This document shows, piece by piece, positions 47,273 through 54,000 of a DNA stretch of 63,239 nt. Origin of the DNA: Candidatus Endomicrobiellum incisitermitis (GTDB lineage Bacteria; Elusimicrobiota; Endomicrobiia; Endomicrobiales; Endomicrobiaceae). Position 1 is the first letter of the stretch; every line of letters starts with the position of its first letter. The stretch lies in NCBI GenBank assembly GCA_031275795.1, contig JAISOG010000006.1, positions 1 to 63,239 of the forward strand, given 5' to 3'. Made by a program: the position numbers and the translations under genes. The notes beneath the pieces are model-generated. The model saw only the letters and a list, made by a program, of their open reading frames with translations, did no database searches and was not told the origin of the DNA.

Positions 47273-49321
47273 ATGGGGAATGAAGAATTTTTTAATTCAA
47301 TTCTAAAAAGAAATGGTTTAAAAGAAACATTTAATCCTAAAAAAATTGCAAAAGCTATAGAAAAAGCAGGCAACTCAACTGGAGAATTTGGTAAAGATGT
47401 TGCAGACAAACTTACCTTGAAAACATTGTCTATATTACATAGTACAATTAAAGATAAAATTCCTTCTGTTGAAGAAATTCAAGATATAGTAGAAGAAGTC
47501 TTACTTTCTTCTACATATAAAAAAACTGCAAAAGCTTATATTCTATATCGCGATCAGCATAACAAAATAAGAGAAATTACATCTTCATTTAACGTAGACT
47601 TAGTTGACCAATATTTACAAAAAATAGATTGGCAAGTAAATGAGAACAGTAATATGTCTTATTCCTTACAAGGACTTAATAATTATGTTTCTTCTGAAAT
47701 TAGCAAAATATATTGGTTAAACAAGATCTACCCAGAAAATATACGAAAAGCTCACTCTGAAGGAGACTTGCACATACATGATTTAGGCCTTTTAGGAGCA
47801 TATTGTGTGGGATGGGACTTGCAAGATTTACTTGTTAACGGTTTTAAGGGTGTTTCTGGAAAAGCTGAAAGTAAGCCTGCAAAACACTTTAGGACAGCTC
47901 TTGGACAAATTATAAATTTCTTTTATACTCTTCAAGGTGAAAGTGCTGGAGCACAAGCTTTTTCAAACTTTGACACTTTGCTTGCACCATTTATTTACTA
48001 TGATAAGCTCACATATAAAGACGTCAAACAATCTTTACAAGAGTTCTTGTTTAACATAAATGTTCCTACAAGGGTAGGATTTCAAACTCCTTTTACAAAT
48101 TTAACAATGGATTTAACAGTTGCTCCACATTACAAAGATGAACCTGTAATAATAGGCGGTACGCGCCAAGATAAAAAATATGGTGACTTCCAACAAGAAA
48201 TGGACATATTAAATCAAGCATTTTTAGAACTAATGCTTGATGGAGACGCTAAAGGAAGAGTATTTACGTTTCCTATTCCAACTTATAATATTACAAATGA
48301 CTTTGACTGGAATAACAAAAACATAACTGCACTTTGGGACATAACAGCAAAATATGGTATACCTTATTTTGCAAATTTTATTAACTCCGATATGAAACCA
48401 GAAGATGCAAGAAGTATGTGTTGCAGACTTAGAATAGATAACCGTGAACTTCAAAAACGCGGAGGAGGTCTTTTTGGAGCTGCGCCTTTAACAGGATCTA
48501 TTGGGGTTGTTACAATTAACCTTCCCAGAATAGGTTATATCGCAAAAAACGAAACAGATTTCATGGAAAAACTTAAAAATAATATGGACATAGCAAAACA
48601 AAGTTTAGAAATAAAAAGACGTGTTTTAGAAAAATTTACTGAAGGTAATTTGTATCCATATATGAGTTTTTACCTTAGAAGTGTAAAACAACGCTTTAAT
48701 CAATATTGGAAAAATCATTTTTCTACAATTGGGCTTGTAGGATTAAATGAAGCTTGCCTAAATTTATTTGGGCAGAATATAGGAACTCACAAAGGCAAAG
48801 AATTTGGCAATAAAGTTTTAGATTTTATGAGAAATACTCTTATACATTATCAACAGGAGACAGGAAATAATTATAATTTAGAAGCCACACCTGCTGAAGG
48901 TACTTCGTATAGACTTGCCAAGATTGACGCCAAATTGTTTCCAGACATAATTTCTGCCAGTCTTGTCAAAGAAACTCCTTTTTATACAAACTCTAGTCAA
49001 TTACCTGTAAACTATACAGACGATATTTTTGAAAATTTAGATCTTCAAGATTCTATGCAATCTAAATATACAGGTGGTACAGTTTTGCATATGTTTGTTG
49101 GAGAAAAAGTTAAAGATACGCAAGCTTTAAAAACGTTTATAAAAACTGTATGTGAAAATTATAAATTGCCTTATTTTTCTATAACTCCAACATTTAGTAT
49201 CTGTCCAAAGTGTGGTTATATTGAAGGTGAGCATGACGAATGTCCAAAATGTAAAAATGAAAGTATAGAAGAAATAGACAAACAAATAAAAAATCTTGAA
49301 AACAGACTGTATGCAAATTAA
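47273..49321 (+). CDS. nrdD: Anaerobic (class III) ribonucleotide reductase, large part without glycyl-radical tail
   Basis: Reduces ribonucleoside triphosphates to deoxyribonucleotides in the absence of oxygen. Of the 682 residues, about 1-90 form an ATP-cone regulatory domain (RNGLKETFNPKKIAKAIEKA). The ten-stranded barrel follows, with DLHIHDLG, GGTRQDKK, the active-site MCCRLRI and GSIGVVTINLPRIGY. The C-terminus has the zinc site ICPKCGY...DECPKCKN and then a helix, IDKQIKNLENRLYAN. The glycyl-radical motif normally expected next is absent and is encoded by the separate gene at 49372. AGAGGGA precedes the ATG. Confidence 0.95.
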   Translation: MGNEEFFNSILKRNGLKETFNPKKIAKAIEKAGNSTGEFGKDVADKLTLKTLSILHSTIKDKIPSVEEIQDIVEEVLLSSTYKKTAKAYILYRDQHNKIREITSSFNVDLVDQYLQKIDWQVNENSNMSYSLQGLNNYVSSEISKIYWLNKIYPENIRKAHSEGDLHIHDLGLLGAYCVGWDLQDLLVNGFKGVSGKAESKPAKHFRTALGQIINFFYTLQGESAGAQAFSNFDTLLAPFIYYDKLTYKDVKQSLQEFLFNINVPTRVGFQTPFTNLTMDLTVAPHYKDEPVIIGGTRQDKKYGDFQQEMDILNQAFLELMLDGDAKGRVFTFPIPTYNITNDFDWNNKNITALWDITAKYGIPYFANFINSDMKPEDARSMCCRLRIDNRELQKRGGGLFGAAPLTGSIGVVTINLPRIGYIAKNETDFMEKLKNNMDIAKQSLEIKRRVLEKFTEGNLYPYMSFYLRSVKQRFNQYWKNHFSTIGLVGLNEACLNLFGQNIGTHKGKEFGNKVLDFMRNTLIHYQQETGNNYNLEATPAEGTSYRLAKIDAKLFPDIISASLVKETPFYTNSSQLPVNYTDDIFENLDLQDSMQSKYTGGTVLHMFVGEKVKDTQALKTFIKTVCENYKLPYFSITPTFSICPKCGYIEGEHDECPKCKNESIEEIDKQIKNLENRLYAN

Positions 49322-49371
49322 AAAATAGAGTCTGTTTTAAAGTAAAAAAACTAAAGCTAGTGGAGGCTAAA

Positions 49372-49560
49372 ATGAATACAAATGAAATTCAAGAAAAAAT
49401 TAAACAGTTGCAAGCAGAAAAAAACACAGTCAGCGGTACAAAATGTGAAGTTTATTCAAGAGTTGTAGGGTATTTAAGACCTGTTTCTTTATGGAATGAA
49501 GGGAAAAAAGAAGAATTTAAAATACGTAAAACATATTGCCCTTGCAGCAATAACAATTAA
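49372..49560 (+). CDS. Detached glycyl-radical subunit of anaerobic ribonucleotide reductase
   Basis: A 62-residue protein containing the NrdD C-terminal radical motif CEVYSRVVGYLRPVSLWNEG and then EEFKIRKTY. The radical glycine is Gly33 in RVVGY. The N-terminal part (NEIQEKIKQLQAEK) is a short amphipathic helix that could pair with the helix ending the large protein. It has its own GGAGG (49362-49366) and ATG, 50 bases after the NrdD stop codon, and nrdG follows by 18 bases. A stand-alone radical domain recalls the YfiD/GrcA partner of pyruvate formate-lyase. A GTG at 49360 is a less likely start. Together with NrdD it should form a split enzyme; this is inference. Confidence 0.9.
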   Translation: MNTNEIQEKIKQLQAEKNTVSGTKCEVYSRVVGYLRPVSLWNEGKKEEFKIRKTYCPCSNNN

Positions 49561-49578
49561 CAAAAAAGGCGGTAGGAT

Positions 49579-50154
49579 ATGAAAATCGCTGGATTACAAA
49601 AATTATCATTAATAGACTACCCTCAAATTCCTGCCGCAATTATTTTTACACAAGGGTGCAATATGAAGTGCCCTTATTGTCATAATCGGCAGTTAGTTTA
49701 TCCTAATCTGTTTGAAAATTTATTAAATGAAGAAGAAATTTTTAAATTTTTGAAGAAGAGAACAGGTCTTTTGAAAGGTGTTGTTATAACAGGTGGAGAA
49801 CCAACCATACAAAAAGATTTAGTTGAGTTTATATTAAAAATTAAAAACCTTGGATTTCTTGTTAAACTTGACACAAACGGTACAAATCCAAATGTTTTAC
49901 AAGAACTTATATCAAAAAAACTTATTGACTTTATAGCTATGGATATAAAAGCTGACTTTACAAAATATTCTACTTTTTTTAATGGAGATTTAAATTTAAT
50001 TAAGCTATCAATACATATAATTAAATTTTCCGGTATAAGGCATTTGTTTAGAACAACCTATGATAGAGATATATTACAAGATAAAGATTTACTTAATATT
50101 AAAAATTTTATAGACCAATCTAATTATATTGTCCAAGAATGTAACAAAACATAG
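49579..50154 (+). CDS. nrdG: Anaerobic ribonucleotide reductase activase
   Basis: Radical-SAM enzyme that creates the glycyl radical needed by class III ribonucleotide reductase. The iron-sulfur cluster cysteines are Cys27, Cys31 and Cys34 (GCNMKCPYCHN), followed by the SAM-binding TGGEPTIQKD. The 191-residue length fits the activase that starts IAGLQKLSLIDYP. GGCGGTAGG lies just before the ATG. Its substrate here would be the separate 62-residue radical protein encoded immediately upstream. Confidence 0.94.
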   Translation: MKIAGLQKLSLIDYPQIPAAIIFTQGCNMKCPYCHNRQLVYPNLFENLLNEEEIFKFLKKRTGLLKGVVITGGEPTIQKDLVEFILKIKNLGFLVKLDTNGTNPNVLQELISKKLIDFIAMDIKADFTKYSTFFNGDLNLIKLSIHIIKFSGIRHLFRTTYDRDILQDKDLLNIKNFIDQSNYIVQECNKT

Positions 50155-50324
50155 CGCACAAGTATTGCAAGACTACTTAACCTAACCTTTTTATACAAAA
50201 TATGAAGTATTGTAGTTTAGTTTCTACCTGGATTGACTGGTTTTTAGGAGAAACAAGGGATTTACACATAAAAATATTAGTTTGGAGGAACCCAAAAGGA
50301 CAAGTGAAGAATTAGGAAAGAATA

Positions 50325-51587
50325 TTATTTTTCAAAAGTAAATTCAAAATCACAAATTCTTACAGTGTCGCCAGGTTTTGCACCCATTTTTTCTAACTCA
50401 ATTTCTAAACCCATCTTTTTAAGAATATTTTGATAACGACGTAAAGAGTCATCTTCGTTAAATTTTGTCATCTCTGTAAGAGTTTGAACTTTTGATCCTG
50501 TAACCACAAAAACACCATTTTTATCAACACTAATTTTAAACTCAGTCTCATAAATATACTTTTTTATTGGTATTGTTTCAATTTCCTCTTGAGGATTAAA
50601 AACAATTGGTTTTAAGAGTATTTTTACTACCTCTTTGAGCAAAATATCTATGCCTTGGCCTGTTAGAGAAGAAATTTTAAAAAACTTTTTATCTTTTAAA
50701 TTTTTTTTAAAGGTTTTAATATGGTTATCTGAATCTGGCAAGTCAATTTTATTTAATACTACTAACACTTGTTTTTTTAAAATATACTTTGAATATTTTT
50801 TTAACTCGCTATTTATAATTTTATAATTATTATAAGGATTTTTACCATCAAAACCACTTACATCTACTATATGTAAAAGTACTTTTGTACGTCTAATATG
50901 CCTTAAAAACTCAAGGCCCAGCCCCTTGCCCTCATGTGCACCTTCAATTATACCAGGGATATCAGCTGCTACAAAATGTGTCCCTTTATAATCTACTACA
51001 CCTAGATTAGGAGATAAGGTCGTAAAAGGATAATCTGCAATTTTTGGCCTAGCAGCTGAAATTTTTGATAAGAGTGTAGATTTACCCGCGTTAGGAAAGC
51101 CAACAAAACCGACATCTGCAATTAAACGTAACTCTAAGTTAATTTCTGCTGTTTGGCCTGGCTCGCCTTTTTCTGCAATTCTTGGAGCTGTATGTCTGCC
51201 TGTTTTAAAAGAAGCATTTCCCCTGCCACCTCTTCCGCCTTTAACAATTAAAACTTTTTCTCCAACATTTTTGATATCTGCAAAAAGTTCACCATTTTTA
51301 AACACTAAAGTACCTAAAGGTACCTTTATTACTAAATCCTGACCATACTTACCAAACTTATCATTTGGCAGGCCTTTATGTCCATCTTCAGCATTAAATT
51401 TTGGTTTATATGATAAATCTAAAAGAGTTGTTTTGTGCGGGTCACCTTCGAAATAAATATCGCCACCTTTACCGCCGTTTCCACCGTTTGGACCACCGTA
51501 AGAGACGTACTTTTCACGTCTAAAAGAAATACAGCCGTCGCCACCGCGTCCGGCTGTAAGAAAAACATTAACTTTATCTATAAACAT
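50325..51587 (-). CDS. obgE: Obg-family GTPase (CgtA)
   Basis: Essential GTPase in late 50S assembly and the stress response. The glycine-rich Obg domain starts FIDKVNVFLTAGRGGDGCISF. The G domain follows with G1 GFPNAGKSTLL, G3 DIPGIIEGAHEG and G4 NKID. A C-terminal OCT domain ends in ICDFEFTFEK. At 420 residues it is the long form. It comes after rpmA and rplU in the classic rplU-rpmA-obg order. The gap 50155-50324 before it, convergent with nrdG, holds nothing I can name. Confidence 0.97.
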   Translation of the reverse strand: MFIDKVNVFLTAGRGGDGCISFRREKYVSYGGPNGGNGGKGGDIYFEGDPHKTTLLDLSYKPKFNAEDGHKGLPNDKFGKYGQDLVIKVPLGTLVFKNGELFADIKNVGEKVLIVKGGRGGRGNASFKTGRHTAPRIAEKGEPGQTAEINLELRLIADVGFVGFPNAGKSTLLSKISAARPKIADYPFTTLSPNLGVVDYKGTHFVAADIPGIIEGAHEGKGLGLEFLRHIRRTKVLLHIVDVSGFDGKNPYNNYKIINSELKKYSKYILKKQVLVVLNKIDLPDSDNHIKTFKKNLKDKKFFKISSLTGQGIDILLKEVVKILLKPIVFNPQEEIETIPIKKYIYETEFKISVDKNGVFVVTGSKVQTLTEMTKFNEDDSLRRYQNILKKMGLEIELEKMGAKPGDTVRICDFEFTFEK

Positions 51588-51609
51588 TTAGGTAATTTAC
51601 TCTCAAAAT

Positions 51610-51861
51610 TTACTGTTCAACATTCACATAACACTGGTCACCAGCTTTCTTAACAAACTTAACAGTACCTGCAATCTTTGCAAATAAAGTGTTATCTTTA
51701 CCCATGCCTACATTAACGCCAGGATGGTATTTTGTTCCTCTTTGGCGAACAATTATTGCGCCAGCTAAAGCTTTTTGATTTCCATATATTTTTACGCCTA
51801 ACCTTTGACCATGTGAATCACGGCCATTAGTAGAGGAGCCTTGTGCTTTGACGTGTGCCAT
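51610..51861 (-). CDS. rpmA: 50S ribosomal protein L27
   Basis: Large-subunit protein whose N-terminus reaches the peptidyl-transferase centre. The 83 residues start [20 protein letters not shown], and [18 protein letters not shown] is the family signature. The ATG at 51861 follows GGAGATAG and matches homologues; the ORF to 51879 adds six residues that do not. The N-terminus lacks the cleavable extension found in some Firmicutes. Confidence 0.97.
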   Translation of the reverse strand: MAHVKAQGSSTNGRDSHGQRLGVKIYGNQKALAGAIIVRQRGTKYHPGVNVGMGKDNTLFAKIAGTVKFVKKAGDQCYVNVEQ

Positions 51862-51888
51862 TTTACTATCTCCTAACAAATTTAACGC

Positions 51889-52203
51889 TTAAGCATTAAT
51901 CTTTGTAATTTCTAACTCCGTCACATATTGACGATGTCCCTGAAGTTTTTTATAGCCTTTTTTTGGTTTTCTCTTAAACACCAATATCTTTGAAGCTCTT
52001 TTTTGAGATACAACTTTAGCAACTACACTAGCACCTTCTACTAAAGGGTTCCCAACTGTCGCCTTATCTCCATCTGCAAGCAAAAGCACATCATTAAGAA
52101 CCACTTCTTGGCCAACTTCTGCTTCTTTAATCTTCTCAACAACCAAATTTAAACCTTCTTCTACTCTGTACTGCTTACCACCTGTCCTTATAATTGCATA
52201 CAT
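51889..52203 (-). CDS. rplU: 50S ribosomal protein L21
   Basis: Large-subunit protein binding 23S rRNA. The start MYAIIRTGGKQYRVEEG and the late LVFKRKPKKGYKKLQGHRQ are characteristic. An AGGAG seven bases before the ATG at 52203 decides the start; upstream ATG codons at 52209 and 52257 would be too near or too far from it. The protein has 104 residues. It heads the rplU-rpmA-obg operon. Confidence 0.97.
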   Translation of the reverse strand: MYAIIRTGGKQYRVEEGLNLVVEKIKEAEVGQEVVLNDVLLLADGDKATVGNPLVEGASVVAKVVSQKRASKILVFKRKPKKGYKKLQGHRQYVTELEITKINA

Positions 52204-52228
52204 TGACATACTCCTTTCTGGTTCGTAT

Positions 52229-52257
52229 AATTTACAAAAATCATAAGTGTTTGTCAA
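52229..52257 (-). promoter_or_regulatory. Candidate promoter of rplU-rpmA-obg
   Basis: On the minus strand TTGACA (52252-52257) and TAAATT (52229-52234) are 17 bases apart, giving a leader of about 20-25 bases with the AGGAG site. A good -35 and a moderate -10 box. Confidence 0.5.
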
Positions 52258-52318
52258 ACACCCGTTAAGCTCATTTATGCTTATACGTTTTTATTACTTA
52301 GGAGTAGGAGAAATTGCG

Positions 52319-53509
52319 ATGATTTCAAAAAGAGTACAATCTATCAAACCATCACCAACACTTGCGATTGATGCAAAAGTTAAAACCTTAAAACAGAAAG
52401 GTGTAGACATAATAAATTTTGGAGTTGGAGAACCAGATTTTGATACACCTAAAAACATAAAAGAGGCCGCAATAGTTGCCATAAATAGCGGTTTTACAAA
52501 ATATTGTCCTGTACCCGGCACACCTGAAATAAAAAATGCAATCATAAACAAATTACAAAGAGACAACAACACTGTATATCTTCCTGAACAAATAATCGTC
52601 TCAAGTGGAGCAAAACATTCTTTATATAATTTATTTCAAGCTATAATTGACCCAGAAGATGAAGTTATAATACCTGCTCCTTATTGGGTTTCTTACACAG
52701 ACATGGTTATTCTTGCAGGAGGAAAACCTGTAATAATTAACAGTACAGACAAAACTAACTTCAAAATAACCGGTGACTGCATAAAAAAACTTATAACAGA
52801 TAAAACAAAAGCAATTATTATTAATTCTCCATCAAATCCTACAGGTTCAACATATTACTCTAATGAACTTAAAGAAATTGTACAAGTATGTTTAGAAAAT
52901 AAAATTCTTATTATTTCAGACGAAATATACGAAAAATTAGTATATGATAATTTTAAATTCACATCTGTTGTTCAAGTTTCTCCACAAGCAAAAGATATAA
53001 CTATTCTAATAAATGGCATATCTAAAGCTTACGCTATGACAGGCTGGAGAATAGGGTATGCAGCAGGTAATAAAGAAATAATATCTGCTATGACTAAAAT
53101 ACAAAGCCAGTCCACATCTAACGCTTCGTCCATATCAATTAAAGCTGCAGTAGAAGCATTAAATGGAACACAAGAATACTTAGAAATTATGAGAAAAGAA
53201 TTTGAAAAAAGAAGAGATTATATTGTTGATAGATTAAATGCTATAAAGGGTATAAATTGCCAAAAACCAGAAGGTGCGTTTTATGTTTTCCCAAACATTA
53301 GCGCTATTTTAAATAAAAGTTTTAACGGTAAAATTATTGGTTCTGACATAGAATTTACAGACTATTTACTTGACCAAGCTAAAATTGCAGTCGTGCCGGG
53401 CTCTGCTTTTGGAGCTAAAGAACATATAAGAATATCTTATGCAAATTCTATCGAAAATATAAAAAAAGGTATTGACAGGTTAGAAACCGCTTTAAAAAAC
53501 CTAATTTGA
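52319..53509 (+). CDS. Class I/II PLP-dependent aminotransferase (aspartate type)
   Basis: Transfers the amino group of aspartate or a related amino acid. The PLP lysine is in NGISKAYAMTGWRIGY, the cofactor-binding IINSPSNPTGSTYY and SDEIYEKL come before it, and the C-terminal arginine lies in HIRISYANS. From the ATG at 52319 the protein has 396 residues and begins ISKRVQSIKPSPTLAI, the usual start of AspB/AspC-type thermophile-like enzymes. AGGAGTAGGAG lies upstream. The longer ORF to 52247 would overlap the rplU promoter. Prephenate or aspartate use cannot be separated by eye. Confidence 0.9.
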   Translation: MISKRVQSIKPSPTLAIDAKVKTLKQKGVDIINFGVGEPDFDTPKNIKEAAIVAINSGFTKYCPVPGTPEIKNAIINKLQRDNNTVYLPEQIIVSSGAKHSLYNLFQAIIDPEDEVIIPAPYWVSYTDMVILAGGKPVIINSTDKTNFKITGDCIKKLITDKTKAIIINSPSNPTGSTYYSNELKEIVQVCLENKILIISDEIYEKLVYDNFKFTSVVQVSPQAKDITILINGISKAYAMTGWRIGYAAGNKEIISAMTKIQSQSTSNASSISIKAAVEALNGTQEYLEIMRKEFEKRRDYIVDRLNAIKGINCQKPEGAFYVFPNISAILNKSFNGKIIGSDIEFTDYLLDQAKIAVVPGSAFGAKEHIRISYANSIENIKKGIDRLETALKNLI

Positions 53510-53534
53510 CGCAACTACGTTTTTATGGTACACT
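53505..53534 (+). promoter_or_regulatory. Candidate promoter of the tRNA-Arg/tRNA-His pair
   Basis: TTGACG at 53505-53510 overlaps the aminotransferase stop codon, and TACACT lies at about 53529-53534, spacing about 18. This would start transcription about ten bases before the tRNA-Arg acceptor stem. Confidence 0.4.
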
Positions 53535-53552
53535 ACGTTATGTTATGCGTAT

Positions 53553-53626
53553 GTCTCCGTAGCTCAATTGGATAGAGCAACTGCCTTCTAAGCAGTAGGT
53601 TGCGTGTTCAACTCACGCCGGAGACG
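53553..53626 (+). tRNA. tRNA-Arg (anticodon TCT)
   Basis: Complete cloverleaf. The acceptor GTCTCCG pairs with CGGAGAC, and the anticodon stem ACTGC/GCAGT encloses the loop CTTCTAA with TCT in the middle, reading AGA/AGG. The T-loop is TTCAACT. The discriminator G follows and CCA is not encoded. AGA is the codon favoured by AT-rich genomes. Confidence 0.95.
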
Positions 53627-53636
53627 CTTCGTGTTT

Positions 53637-53714
53637 GGTGGTTGTAGCTCAACTGGTTAGAGCGTCGGTTTGTGGAGCCGAAGGTTGCGGGTTCAAGTCC
53701 CGTCAGCCACCCCA
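53637..53714 (+). tRNA. tRNA-His (anticodon GTG)
   Basis: Complete cloverleaf with acceptor GTGGTTG/CAGCCAC, the extra G(-1) at 53637 facing C73, a hallmark of tRNA-His, and an encoded CCA at 53712-53714. The anticodon stem TCGGT/GCCGA holds the loop TTGTGGA with GTG. It lies 10 bases after tRNA-Arg, so the two are probably co-transcribed. Confidence 0.95.
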
Positions 53715-53749
53715 ATAGAGACCACTCTTCAAGTTAGTTATCAAAAATT

Positions 53750-53777
53750 TTGATTTTCTAAAAAATTATGGTATAAT
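53750..53777 (+). promoter_or_regulatory. Candidate promoter upstream of tRNA-Met
   Basis: TTGATT at 53750-53755 and TATAAT at 53772-53777 with a 16-base spacer. The start would be about 100 bases before the tRNA, leaving a leader with two hairpins. Confidence 0.45.
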
Positions 53778-53780
53778 AAA

Positions 53781-53879
53781 ACTGCTTCCGGCAGTAGTTT
53801 CAGTCGGAAAAACATAGTCAGGTCTTGTTTTAGGGTTTAAGATAGAAATGAGACTTGACCCCATTGAAGATATTTTTTT
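53781..53879 (+). other. Structured leader or small RNA before tRNA-Met
   Basis: Directly after the promoter candidate comes a small hairpin (ACTGC at 53781-53785 with GCAGT at 53791-53795). A larger one pairs GTCAGGTCT (53817-53825) with AGACTTGAC (53851-53859). A run of seven T follows at 53873-53879, a few bases before the tRNA. It may be a processed leader or a short independent RNA. I recognise no known RNA family. Confidence 0.25.
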
Positions 53880-53883
53880 GAGT

Positions 53884-53955
53884 GGCGGCGTAGCTCAGCG
53901 GTAGAGCAGAGGACTCATAAGCCTTTGGCCGTAGGTTCAATTCCTGCCGCCGCCA
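53884..53955 (+). tRNA. tRNA-Met (anticodon CAT)
   Basis: Acceptor GGCGGCG/CGCCGCC with discriminator A, D-arm GCTC/GAGC, T-arm GTAGG/CCTGC with loop TTCAATT, and anticodon loop CTCATAA with CAT. The anticodon stem GAGGA/GCCTT has one A-G mismatch next to the loop. Features of an initiator (three G-C pairs in the anticodon stem) are absent, so it is an elongator tRNA. The lysidine-modified Ile type cannot be excluded by sequence alone. CCA is not encoded. Confidence 0.88.
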
Positions 53956-54000
53956 TTGTTACAAGTCTTTAAATATAAACTTTCCTTTTACTACCAAAGT

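Noticed and set aside
47031-47306. 91-codon ORF overlapping the start of nrdD
   Set aside because: It starts with the TTG of a near-perfect -35 box, has no ribosome-binding site and overlaps the nrdD start in another frame; the hydrophobic translation reflects AT-rich DNA.
50155-50324. A possible short gene end reading SLEEPKRTSEELGKNI before 50341
   Set aside because: It has no start signal, runs into obgE on the other strand and matches no family that I recognise; likely chance.
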